From NCBI GenBank assembly GCA_008638375.1, contig CM018043.1, positions 44,081,917 to 44,145,916 on the forward strand: 64,000 bases of DNA. Reading direction: 5' to 3'. Below the pieces are notes generated by a model. The model did no database searches, had not been told where the DNA came from, and saw only the letters and a program-made list of their open reading frames with translations. This document shows positions 22,433 to 33,876 of this stretch, piece after piece (within the stretch, counting starts at the first letter, position 1; the number at the start of each line of letters is the position of its first letter). Source of the stretch: Nyssa sinensis. Its lineage: Eukaryota; Streptophyta; Magnoliopsida; Cornales; Nyssaceae. The translations under genes and the position numbers were made by a program.

Positions 22433-23759
22433 CATAATACAAAAACATTATTTCATTTAGGATTTGCAATCATCCCCTCCCATGATAAACAAATAAATAA
22501 AAAAAAATGATGTCTAATAGCTTAAAAACAAAACAATATATGCAAAAAACAAAAAAACAAAACAAAATCAAGGGAGATAATTTACTACCATGCAACAAAA
22601 AACATAAAATGCTACGTAATAAAGATTAAGATAAATGATAAATGACGTCAAAATAAATGACAAAAATAATTTTTTTGTTTTATAGCATATTTAATTATTT
22701 TAAGATAAGTGATGTCAAAATAACATATATGTATGTGTCTAACAAAAGCAACCCTTTCATATTAAAAATAAATGAAAAACAAAATCAAGAAAAATAAATT
22801 TAAAGTTGGGATTTACAATCATTAATTACCTCCCATAATAAACAAATAAATAATCAAAAATAAAAATGCCAAAACACCATAATCAACACACATAAACACA
22901 AAACATTGACATGAATATTCCTATTGTTTTCGGACCAGTTTGCAAAAACAAAAAAAAAAATTATTAAAGAGTTAGAATCATCACCTCGCAAAATAAATAA
23001 ATAATCAAAAAGGAAATTGAGTTCAAATATCATACAAGGAAAAGAAATGTGCAAAAAAATATTAAGTCAAATAAAAAAATAGTAGATACATAGAAGAAAA
23101 TAAATAAAAAAATATTAGTTCAAAATATTAAATAGAAATAACTAAAGAATTTATTATCCTAAAGAATTGTTCAAAATAAATAAATAATTATATAAAATAA
23201 AAAAATGCAGTAGAAGAAAAATAAAATAAAAAATCAATCATAATTCTATTTTTATTAAAAATAAAATAAGATTCGGACTTAGAAAAGTAAAGATTTTTGT
23301 TCAACACTCAAAGATTTATATCCATTCTTAAGCCCTAATTTTACCTTATTGCAATAAGACAAGCCCAACCAATTTTATTTTAAAATTTATAGTAATTAGA
23401 CTTGAAGAAATAAAATATATATTTGGAAACAAATAATAAACTAATAAAAATATAATTGTTTGTAAAATAAAATCTAATTCAAATTATTGCATAATTTTTT
23501 TTTTTTGGAGAAATTATGTATGTTGTTCGTACCAAATGTTATACCATATTTAGTTACATATGTTGTCTATAACAATATATAAACTGTAGTTTAAATTTAG
23601 TTTTTCTTCAACTAAAGACTGTACAGACTTCAAAAATGTTTTCATTTGAAGGTTTGCACTTTCTCTAAATAAAAATTAACTTAAAATAATATACTAATAT
23701 ATAATTATTCTACCATATTTATCTTTTTAATATATGTTTTAATTAGAAGGAAAACAATC
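22433..23759. other. AT-rich intergenic stretch
   Basis: No gene is visible. The region is over three-quarters A+T, with recurring AATAAATAAATAATCAAAAA words (near 22485, 22840 and 22995), so it may contain old tandem or MITE-like sequence. No terminal repeats could be fixed. Confidence 0.5.
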
Positions 23760-24420
23760 TCCAAATGAACATGGACATAAAAGAAATAGATATGATTCAT
23801 TAACAAATCACCAAAGAGAACCATATATTCAGAATCTTAAGAATGTTAGGAAGAAGAGGAGGACCACTTCTAATAATCGAATAGCAGAAGGTGATAATTA
23901 TAATAATGAAAATGGTGTTGTACAAGTAGCAGCAAAAGACAGAATTCGTTTTGTTTCCTAAAGCTCAGTTAGTTCAAAATGAATTCATATATTTCCTTAA
24001 AAATTACAAGTGCAATATCAGGCTCAAGATCATTGATGGTTTTGATAAAGCTATTGTCATCTTATTCGAAGAGGCAGCAACTTCTTTAATTGGTTGCACA
24101 ATTTCAGAATATATAGAGTTGGTACGCGAGGCATAAAAAAATATATTTTCGATACAAAATTGTACATTACGTGAAAATTTATATATACAACAAGACATTA
24201 TGTTTAATCTTTCATTTTAAAATAGGAAAAGTTCAAATCTCCATATGAAGTAGTTGGTGAAATTGAGCCAATACAACTCGAAGATGAGGAAATCAATGAA
24301 AAGAATTAGCTGATCCAAATTGAAGATGATGAGAAGATTGTGGATTATTACAAAAGCAAGAAGCAAAGTTCAAGCCAAAAAAAAAAAAAAACTTGAAAAG
24401 GAAAATCAAAGTAGAGAGTG
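23760..24420 (+). pseudogene. RPA1-like OB-fold fragment, possibly Helitron-derived
   Basis: The stretch CNIRLKIIDGFDKAIVILFEEAATSLIG (24011-24096) has the pattern of the C-terminal OB fold of replication protein A large subunit, where a strand pair leads into a phrase like LFDEAA and LLG. Upstream is a basic Asn/Arg-rich stretch (23770-23930) and a stop near 23958. After ELVREA a GT at 24121 and an AG at about 24223 could bound a short AT-rich intron, followed by an acidic, Lys-rich tail to about 24420. Such RPA-like proteins occur both as host genes and beside plant Helitrons. The piece is too short and broken to be functional. Confidence 0.42.
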
Positions 24421-25318
24421 ACTAAAATTATAAATCTTTATTGCTTTGAAATTATGTCTTGGGGTATATAAGGTGTGATGAATCTAAAACAACTCCTTTC
24501 CCCGCCACCCTATATTTTTAGTTATAAGAAGACAATGATGTAAATATGTAGATTATTAGATTTACTTTACTATAACTTCAACTGCTTTTAGTTTCAATAT
24601 AATCAACTATGTTTTAGCAATTGATGCTCACAACTATAAAATATTCTTTGTGAAATTCCTTTTTAAATTATCCTATTACATGCTCAAATTGTAACAAAAC
24701 TACTCACACTTCCATCTCAACTAGTATATTGCAAAGGGAAGGAATTGCATCTTCCATCAATCTTCCCTTTCAAAGACACACTACCACTCAGGTCAAATTG
24801 GTTTCTATCATTCCTTAAGCATTTACCTCCATTCTTAATTATCCATTTGGCTCTGGTAAGTAGTCTCCTTTGGAGACTTTGCGTGTGATGTGAGGATCAA
24901 AGGGGTGATAAGAGGAACTGAATTTGCACTTCTAGTTTCAAGACTTATATATGTATACACACACACAAATTTGTACATTGGACAGTAAGTCTTATAATTT
25001 TAATAAGACCAATGACATGTTTACATGCATGTCACACCAAACGAATTTTCAGATCTTTAGAGGGCCATGTCCCTACTGCCCAATGCCTCTTCCTCCAGTA
25101 AGCGTAACATTAAAGTTGAAAATATATGGAAAAGAGAAAGCAGAGTAGTAGACTAAGATAAATGAGGATCACAGGAGTCGGATTCCAAATGCAAGATAGA
25201 AAAGGCACAGCTTAAAGTAAGCTACAATTCAGAATAGGAATTAAGAGCAGGAGTTTGGGTAGAGTTCATTTTGTTCATTTTGATCTGCTAGCATGCACAC
25301 AAAAGGCACGACTCAAAC

Positions 25319-25378
<60 letters not shown>
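25319..25378 (+). repeat. Compound (AT)n(GA)n microsatellite
   Basis: About eight AT units pass directly into about 20 GA units. Similar compound runs occur at 26926-26954, 27439-27470 (AT only) and 33836-33912. Confidence 0.95.
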
Positions 25379-25381
<3 letters not shown>

Positions 25382-25849
25382 CTTTCTAAGTTCTAATTAA
25401 TTTTCAAAATAACTACAAGCAATAAAATCTAATATAAATTTATAGTTCAAATATATTTGAAATGATACTATTTTCAAAGAACAAATATAAATAAGATACC
25501 AATCTATATTATAGTTGTCGTTACTATCTCATAATAGTGTTAGTAGTGTAACTGTTTGGCTGCAATCTGATTCATCTTCGTTCAATATATAACCACTTAG
25601 TGAGAGATGAGTGAGCTCCCCAAATTCATTAATCAACGAAAAGATTTTAATATAGCTACGGAAAAAATTAAGTGTAAAGATTTTTATTTTCTGAAAATCT
25701 TGTCTTGGATACTTTTCAAAAATGTGGCATAAAAAGATCAAGCTCCAAGAGTTTCTTAAAGTTTTTCAGACTTCCAAGTGTCTCTAAGCAAGCACTTTTG
25801 GACAAAAATGTGAAAGTAAATGAATAGTCACCAAAAAGACATGGGGAAA

Positions 25850-26060
25850 AATGAGACTGCAATTCAAACGTCGGGGAAGAGTAAAGGGCACTTGGTGTTT
25901 TAACACATTTAATATCCATAGTAGGATAATTAAATATGAGTGAAAACAAAAGGCACCTAAATGACATGGGAAAAAAAATACTCTGCGTTACAGGAAGACT
26001 AAAAGGCACTTAATCAGTTTTTTTAACACATTTAATATCCATACGCATACGCATAGACTC
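25850..26060. repeat. Tandem duplication of about 130 bp
   Basis: The phrase AAGGGCACTT...TTTTAACACATTTAATATCCATA occurs at about 25890-25921 and again at about 26007-26042, with similar text before each (ACATGGG followed by an A run). Copies are diverged. Confidence 0.7.
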
Positions 26061-26577
26061 TAGAATGAGTGCTCTATGGAGTTACAGAATAGTAAATTTC
26101 ATAAATGATATTTTTGTGCAGTTGGCCATCCTATAATTAATATTTAATAAGTTAATTATCTCTAATAATTAATAAATTTTAAGAAATTAACTCAGTTTCA
26201 TGGTAGATAATTAATAATTTTATTACTTAATAATTAATATATTTTTATAAAAAAAACTCTTTATAATATTAATTATTAAAGAGATAAAATAGTTATATAT
26301 GTATTTATATATATCTTATTTATGACACGTCTTGATAATTATATCAATTAATTCTACATAATTGAAGTAAAAAAAAATTATTACATCAGAAAACACAACT
26401 TTTTTTATTTGAAATAGACATTAGGAGTTTTTTATGCCACAAGTTGAATATTCTAAGTATTTTTTTTTATGAAAAACTAAAAACTCATTAAAAAGTTATA
26501 TATAAGGTCTTATTTTTGTATTGAAAATTATTTACATGTAAGAAACAATTATTGGTTAATAACAGTATGAAAAAACT

Positions 26578-26916
26578 TAATAATTAATAATTCTAGTAAT
26601 TAATAAATTTTCAATCTCCAATGTCTATTAATTATAAAAGGATTAATTGTAATTGGAAAATATGTAAAAAATATTTTAGTCATTAAAAAAGTGTAAAACA
26701 AGTTTTTAGAAAACACATAAGCTCTTCCATACATCGATATATAGTATAGATATAGAAATAAAAATAATTAATAATTTTAATAATTAATAAATTTTCAATC
26801 TCTCATGTTTATATTAATTATAAGATAGTTAACTATAATTAGGAAATATGTAAAGAATATTTTAGTCACTAAAAAAAAGTGTTAAACAAGTTTTCAAGAT
26901 ACACGCTCTTCCATAG

Positions 26917-26925
<9 letters not shown>
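26578..26925. repeat. Tandem duplication of about 185 bp
   Basis: Two copies share AATTAATAAATTTTCAATCTC near the start, then GGAAAATATGTAAA/GAATATTTTAGTCA, and end with GCTCTTCCATA. They are AT-rich with no coding potential. Confidence 0.75.
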
Positions 26926-26954
<29 letters not shown>

Positions 26955-27435
26955 CTATTGGGAAGTCCATCTCATGTCCTCTAAAAATCATGAAATGTGC
27001 CTTTCAAAAAGGCTTGAAAGACTTTACTATAGTAAATGCCTTTGAAACACCTGAACTTTCTTCACATCTTATCCATGTCAATATATTTCTCAGTTAGGTT
27101 TTTCCTGAGCTTTCTTCTCATCATCTTATCCATGTCCATAAATTTCTCAGTCAAAGTTTTTCCTGACCTTTCTTCCCATCATCTTATCTATGTCAATATA
27201 TTTCACAATCAGGTTTTTCCTGACCTTTCCCATAACATGTCCATTTTCGATACCCAACCCGGTAGCCATGCTGACAGACTCAGAAGGGTTCGGCTTACTA
27301 AGATACCGAGATAAAATTCATAAAATCAACACCAAGAGTTATTAGACTGAATTGGGTATGCTTTAAAGAATTCTAACCTGATGAAAATGATCAGGGCCAC
27401 TAAATGCAGATTTCAATACAAGGAACTGACTTACC

Positions 27436-27470
<35 letters not shown>

Positions 27471-27841
27471 AACTGCCAAAAAAACAAAAAAAGAAGGATC
27501 CAGGCAAGCATAAACAGAGCATAATATACTCCATACTCAAATTCAATCCCTGACTTCCTTAACTGTCTTTGATTCATGGGGAAGCAATGGCAAGACAACT
27601 GTCGTGGCAAATTCTATATTCCACGCAACTATTGTTGCCACTTCAACGGTCAAATATTTGCCTGAGTGATGACCAATCTTTTTCACAATCATCAAGAAGA
27701 TCACCAGGAAGCTGCAAATTTCATTACGACACCATGATAGAGTTTTCATCCCATGCATAGGCATAAACAGCTCATTTTCGAATTCACGGCATATTAAAAA
27801 CCAACTAGGAATAAAAATGAACAAGATGAAGAAGAAAGAAA

Positions 27842-28215
27842 TTTATTTATCGCATAATTTATTATCACTGTACTGGTTACAATGATCATGCAATAACTTT
27901 TATCTTAGCCCCTAAGCCTCGTGTGATTATGTCAAACTCAATTCGGGTATTTGGTTAATCTCGGGACCAGGACCATTCCTTCCTCCTCCACTGGTTGTCA
28001 TCATCTTCTACTTCTTAAAAGCTGACCCATCATTGACAGATTCCAGCATGTCCATCTCCAGGTAAAGAATTGAAGGAACATTTGTCTCTGTGTGCAGTGA
28101 TCCCATAAAGGATTCATCCGGTGAAGCACAGGATCAGGTCATGAACTTCCCATGTTGAAGGAAATGCCAATCGCTCATTTTCCTCAGCCGATGAATTTAG
28201 AGTTGTTGATTTGTT
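27842..28215 (-). other. Probable 3' UTR of the DUF1685 gene
   Basis: This follows the stop codon on the minus strand and is GC-richer than the flanks. AATAAA-type signals on the minus strand (TTTATT at about 27842-27847 and TTTATTA near 27858) are candidate polyadenylation sites. No other feature is visible. Confidence 0.45.
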
Positions 28216-29570
28216 CTAGTTGCATAATCTAACAGTACATGCCACAGCCTGCGCCCAAAATTTGAGCCTGGCTTTGACGTCTTCAGGATGATCACCTGTG
28301 GTAATAGCAAAAAATTAGAACCAGATATTTCATGCCCCATCAAGTCCAAAACCAAACAGAGACAGGCAACAAACATTATTCACTAAATTCAAATGATCAG
28401 AAAACATAAGACTTAAGCTAAATTTCGATTTCATAGCAAAGATTAGCTTCAAATTTTTTTAATGGGTATGCTATTAAGACCAAAAAGGGATAAAAATCGG
28501 AAGAGAAGTTTTCATTTTTTTCATGGTCGTCATCTTCCATATTAGAGAGACGAAAATCAGGATGACCTTCGAGCAGGAGCAGAGGTATCCGATGAAAAAA
28601 ACCAAACATAATGTAGACACAATAATGATGGAAAAAAACACAAAAGAAAAAAGTTAATTTATGACTGGAGGGTTTTGATGCATTGATAATGATAATACTT
28701 CTAGTAACCCAAATATGATCAATCTCTCATTTTTCATAATACTATTAGACAAGCAAGTGATCCTCAAAAAATAAACTTCAACAAGAAAAACTAATACCCA
28801 AAAAAAAAAACCATATTAGAATCAAACAAAAATCTACTTCTTATTCATCATTTCATATGCAAAACCTCCCTGAGCAGAAAATATCACAATCAAAGCCACG
28901 ATTTACTTTAAAACACAAGGAATTTATTTATCTTCCTATCTATAGATCACAATGACCGGACAAAGATCAAAAACCATTTCATGTTTCCATCTATACAACA
29001 CCACAAGCAAACCAAAAGTAGAAGGAAATGGATTTCCTGGAAATTTTTCACAAAGAAATCAAATTCACAGCTTTTCGAAAAGAAAAAAGAAAAAAAAAAC
29101 TCACCAGGACTAGAGATCTTCCAATTGGCAATCGGCGTCTCCGATGCCACCGATGCCGAAGGCGAAGGCGGAGACTCCGGCGATTTCTGTTGCTCATCCA
29201 AGAACTTCTGACTCATAGAGTAACAAAGCTCAAGCGCCGGCAATGTGTTGCAGAGCTCAGGAATTTCCTCGTAGCTGAACGCAAATCCTAGGTCCAAACA
29301 ACCCTTAAGCTCATCCAAATCTTCGCCAGTCAAGCTCTTTGTCCTCAACAGCTCATCTTCATCAGATGTCTCCACATACCCTTCCAGAAACACTTGGTTC
29401 TTCTTCTTGCTCTTGTTTTTGAGCCACGGGTCTTCGTTCCTGAACAACCCACCAACTGGGTTGTTCACTGTTTCCTCTACACATTCTAGGGTTCCACGTT
29501 CTGTGTCTGGAAATTCATCGACGAAGCTTCCAGAAACCCTAGATCTTGCCTCAGATGAAAAGCTCCCCAT
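28216..29570 (-). CDS. DUF1685 family protein, two exons
   Basis: Exon 1 is 29570-29105 and exon 2 is 28295-28216. The 809-bp intron has a GTGAG donor and a CACAG acceptor. The joined frame is 546 nt (181 aa) with no stops. The start is chosen because MGSFSSEARSRVSG opens the frame just after a GA-rich leader. The family core is LTGEDLDELKGCLDLGF (near residues 80-96), followed by PELCNTLPALELCYSM and a Pro/Ser-rich linker. Exon 2 gives the conserved tail GDHPEDVKARLKFWAQAVAC. An Arg/Lys-rich segment WLKNKSKKK lies near residue 50. DUF1685 proteins are plant-specific and of unknown function; no signal peptide or membrane segment is seen. The exon 1 frame runs on into the intron, but that extension is Phe-rich noise. 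It is the only complete gene in the window that looks functional. Confidence 0.92.
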
Positions 29571-29780
29571 TTCTCTCTCTCTCTCTCTAAAGTGCCTGTG
29601 TCAGAACGGCGAGCCTGCTTTTAAAGTAATCCAGGGAAGGGTTCGGTAGTTTATGGATGTAATGATGTATGTATATGACGATATGATCATGATGCATATA
29701 CATATACATATATTATATAGATCTCTATATATATATATATATATAAATATGTATATGTTGTGTATATCTTAGAAGGGATG
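29571..29780 (-). promoter_or_regulatory. 5' leader and promoter-proximal region of the DUF1685 gene
   Basis: A GAGAGAGAGAGAGA run (29573-29589) lies directly before the start codon on the minus strand, as in many plant leaders. About 120-170 bp upstream is a long TATA-rich stretch (29700-29755) that could supply a core promoter, though it is too repetitive to name one box. Confidence 0.4.
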
Positions 29781-30300
29781 ACGCTGGAATGGGACAGCTG
29801 TACACGGAGTATGATGTGATTGGAACCAGAAGAGGACACGTGGTTGTTTGGATGCCCAGACTGTTTTGTTGTTATTTCAGCTAATGGTGAAAGGACAGCA
29901 GGGGAAATGGGACCCACTATTGAATTTGTTGCTTTCTCTGCATCACAAGCTGTCCGATTGGCAGTGCAGATAGTTGGGAATTGTTTAATGTTCTTTTTAT
30001 TTTTCTAATCTACTTTTATTTAAATGGGTAATGTTAATCAAGTTTAATGATCTTAAATCAAATCAAAATTCAAGTGGAGAAATGATTTCGAACAAATGCC
30101 ATGCATTTGGTGAGTCTGAGAATTTCAAATTTTGAAAATAGAATTTAAAGAATTGATTATTAAAAATTAAATTTTTTAAAAATATAAATAATTTGTAAAA
30201 ATTATATTAAAATGATTTTAATTATTAATTTTTTTATCTTTTATATTGTATATGCTAATTTTAAAAATTTTTAACTAAGGACAGTTTAGTAATTTTGATA
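29781..30300. other. Intergenic, no gene seen
   Basis: 29800-30000 is GC-richer and contains ACACGTGG (G-box core) near 29836-29843, which may belong to the upstream regulatory region of the DUF1685 gene. Beyond 30010 it is AT-rich without recognisable features. Confidence 0.4.
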
Positions 30301-31480
30301 ATAATAAAATATTATTTGAGTGGATTAACATGTTATTCAAGTTACAGTGCAAATAGGTTATTAAAGTCAAAAAATAACATTGATCAAGAAATGACAAAGT
30401 CCATCAAGTTACAGGATTCCATTCAAGAACATGTTTCAAGATAATAATCAAATCAAGTAGCATGCTCTCATTATGAATCAAGCAAATGGACACAATCAAG
30501 CCCAAATATTCAAGATAAGTCAAGTGAATATTTTTATTTTTTTATTTTAGATTTTGAGTGATTTAGGATTAGATTGATCATTATTCGTAAACTCTTACTA
30601 TTTAAAAATGATTAACTAAAAACTAACCTCAAATGATTTTTCAAAATAAAACAAGTCTTATATTTTAAGTTTTGAAAAATCAAAAAGTTTTGATAAAAAG
30701 TGTACTGAGAAAAATATGTTAGAAGATATTTACTATCCAAACTAGTCGACTAGTTCATGAAACTCGTCGACTGATTCTTAAAAACTTATTTTTACACTGA
30801 TCAAACCAGTTAACCAGTTCCAAGAACCTAGTCAACTGAGTGACCTTTTTCAAAACAACTTAAGACCCACTGTCCAATTTAGTCGACCTCTAAGAAGAAT
30901 CAGTCAACAATCCTTTAAGACCGAAAACAATATACATCAGAACCAATCAACTGATCAAAAAAACAGTCGACTAATTGTTCTTGAACAATTGAACCTCAAA
31001 TCCTCTGAACAATTTAATTGACCTAATCAGACGACCAGTCCTTAATCTAGTCGATTGGTTGATGATTCAATTGATCTAGCAATCGCAAATTCCAATTCTG
31101 AATAGACAAAAAGAGGAGAAATGACTCTTTTTGAAAAGAAACGAACATATTTTTTTAAGGATTATAAAAAGAGGTTCGCTAAGGGCATTCTATGTCATCT
31201 CTTTACATGCTTACACTTCTACATCTTTACTATTGACATCAGATCCAAACATTGAAAATCTAGATCTAAAAGTTCTACTCATCTTTAAATATTCTGAGCT
31301 TACAACTGTTCTATCTATAAAGAGTGAGCATCTTATTATACCAAAACTACTCTAGAAAAAAGTGTTATTCGATAAACATCTTTATATCATCTCATTACAG
31401 TGATAGTTGTGAGTAGGTACTATTTGGTGAGGCAAAATTGTATATTTTGTGGGGATAAAAGGGTTGCGGACTTTGCATTA
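30300..31480. repeat. Old LTR-like sequence with clustered GTCGAC motifs
   Basis: AGTCGACT-like words and their worn forms recur between 30740 and 31060 (about 30745, 30765, 30890, 30967 and 31048, plus AGTCAACT forms). Such repeats of CAGTCGACTGGTT type are frequent in plant copia LTRs. Neither an LTR start or end nor internal coding sequence could be recognised. Confidence 0.35.
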
Positions 31481-31490
31481 TAAATGTTTA

Positions 31491-32546
31491 GGCCCCGTTT
31501 GGATATATATTAGAAAACAATTTTTAAAAATTTTTCTGTGAAATTTGTTTGGCAGCAACAGTTTTCTAAAACAATCCCCCAAAAGAGATTTGAAATGATT
31601 TAAAGAGGGAGAGAAAGGGATGAGAGAGAGAGAGAGAAACCTACATTCCCGAGGCGCCATAGCTAACTTTTGCTCCAGAAACATTTCGCGCGCATTCCCT
31701 CTGTTTAATACTCATGCAAACCGTACATTTTTTTTTACTTTTGGGACAAAATTTTGATAAAGATAAGATTATTATACCCAGTGATAGAAGAAATTTTTAA
31801 TTAATATTGTTAATTATGTTAGGGATATAATTAAAAAATATAATTAATATTTTTTAATTTTCAATATGTGAATGAGTTGTTTAAAATTATTAAATGGGCC
31901 ACTTATAATGAACTTAATTAATTTAATGAAAAGAAAAATATTTTGTATTTTAATATAAATTTCATATATTTAAAAAATAAATACCCACTCCAAGCGAATA
32001 GGACATTGATCTTAAATCCGTTAACGGTCTTATTCGTTGGGAAAGCAGTTGATCTTCCTAAATAAAGATCATGTAAGCCATGTCTTTTATTGGATGACCG
32101 TTTCCTATAAAAAAAAATTAATAATTAAGGCTTATCAGTATATAATAATAATTTTGAACAAAAAAGAATTTGAATGGACTACGCACGCGGTAGGGAACGA
32201 CAAATATATCCGTTAGCTTGACTTGTCAATGGATCAATGTTAGATGTTTACCTGATAGTAATTTAGATAAAACTTTTTGAAAAATATTTTAAAAGATTTT
32301 GTAATTAATTTTTTAAAAATTATAAAAATATATTTTGATATGATAATCTAAATTTAAAAAAAAAATTAATTTCAATTTGAAATTAAAAATCTTATTTTAA
32401 AAACATAACCAACCATAACTTACGTCTTCATCTTTTTTCAAATTAATCAATCCAAACAATGGTTTAAATTCCAAGAAATTACTTAAAAACACTTCTCAAA
32501 AAAAATTTCTTAAAACTCTAACTCTAAAAACTATCCAAACAAAGCC
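31491..32546. mobile_element. PIF/Harbinger-like non-autonomous DNA transposon, copy 1
   Basis: The left end reads GGCCCCGTTTGGATA and the right end, inverted, GGCTTTGTTTGGATA. TTA flanks both sides (31488-31490 and 32547-32549). This terminus type and a 3-bp TWA duplication fit PIF/Harbinger elements. Inside there is no transposase. It shares a distinctive segment (about 31985-32080, with CCGTTAACGGTCTTATTCG) with copy 2. Confidence 0.65.
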
Positions 32547-32550
32547 TTAA

Positions 32551-33730
32551 GGGTTTGTTTGGTTATAAATTCAAAAACAAATTTTCAAAAACTTGTTTGT
32601 TTAGCCACCAAAAAAACAAAATTCAAAACTTCGTTTTAAATTCAAACAAAGTTCAAATTCCAAGAAATTTTATCCAAACAATGGTTCAAATTTCAAGAAA
32701 TTAATTATCAACTTAAATTTTATTTGATTTGACAATGATATTAATATATATTATATTTATAAAATATTATATTATAATTTATATTATACATATAAAATAT
32801 TATTTTATAATATGCCAAACTTATGATATATAACTTTAATTTTAAAAAATATTTTATAATTTAATAATTAATATATGTTATATTAATTAATCAAATTTGT
32901 TAAATCTTGTTATTTTTATTAAATTTGAATAAAATTAAATTTCTTATATCATATTTAATTAAATGTATTAAATTCCGATCACATTTTTTAAGAATATTAA
33001 AAATTGTGAAAATACAGTAAAAACGTAACCAAACACATTTTTTAAGAATATTAAAAATTGTGAAAATGTAATTTAGATATAATTTGTTTCAAAATATTGA
33101 TTTTTTAAAAATTGTGAAAATGTATTTGAATATGATAATCTAAATTATAAAATAGTAAAAAAATTTAAGATTAATAGTTTGTCAATAACGTATCCCACGT
33201 TTTAAAATTAAAAATTTATTTTTTAAAATCTAAACAAATAAAGGGGGCAGTTTTTATTTTTAAAAAATATTATAATAAAATAATAAAAAAATATAAATTT
33301 CATATATTTAAAAAATAAAAACTCACCCAAGGGAATAGGACATTGATCTTAAATCCGTCAACGGTCTTATTCATTAGGAAAGCAGTTGATCTTCCTAAAT
33401 AAAGATCATGTAAATTATAAAAATGTATTTCGATATGATAATCTAAATTAAAAAAAAAAAATTAATTTCAAACACATATGTTGTAATTTGAAATTAAAAA
33501 TCTTATTTTAAAAACATAACCAAACATTTTTTTATCTTTTTTCAAATTAATCAATCCAAACAATTTCAAATTTCAAGAAATTACTTAAAAACACTTCTCA
33601 AAATATTTCTTAAAACTCAAACTCTCAAAAACTATCCAAACAATGGTTCAAATTCCAAGAAATTACTTAAAAACACTTCTCAAAAAAATTTCTTAAAACT
33701 CTAACTCTCAAAACTTATCCAAACATAACC
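32551..33730. mobile_element. PIF/Harbinger-like element, copy 2, abutting copy 1
   Basis: It begins GGGTTTGTTTGGTTAT and ends, inverted, GGTTATGTTTGGATAA. TAA lies on both sides (32548-32550 and 33731-33733). The internal segment 33320-33410 matches copy 1. It is AT-rich, with no transposase, and carries internal repeats of the phrase CCAAGAAATTACTTAAAAAC. Copies 1 and 2 share the central TTAA. Confidence 0.6.
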
Positions 33731-33845
33731 TAAAGTCTCCACTTGTAAAAATGTCACAATAGTGAAAAAACTAAAATGAAGATGCTTGGGTTGAGGACTG
33801 CAAGTTTTTCGAATTTTGTAAAATAGTTGTGTTGTTCTCTCTCTG

Positions 33846-33876
<31 letters not shown>

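Larger units (their letters stand above)
24735..27850. repeat. Local segmental duplication, copy 2 (interrupted)
   Basis: 24735-25100 matches 8970-9310 inverted; 26955-27840 matches 9320-10240 directly. The 1.85 kb between them is AT-rich filler with its own tandem duplications. The right edge falls about where the 3' end of the DUF1685 transcript is expected, so the duplicated stretch is the 3' flank of that gene. The copies lie 17 kb apart mainly because the Tat element inserted between them. Confidence 0.78.

Noticed and set aside
27543..27824. 93-codon minus-strand frame in the duplicated segment
   Set aside because: The matching frame is not preserved in the other copy (9.8-10.2 kb), and no family is recognised.
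28947..29104. Phe-rich extension of DUF1685 exon 1
   Set aside because: A GTGAG donor at 29104 and the family-typical second exon at 28295-28216 explain the gene better.
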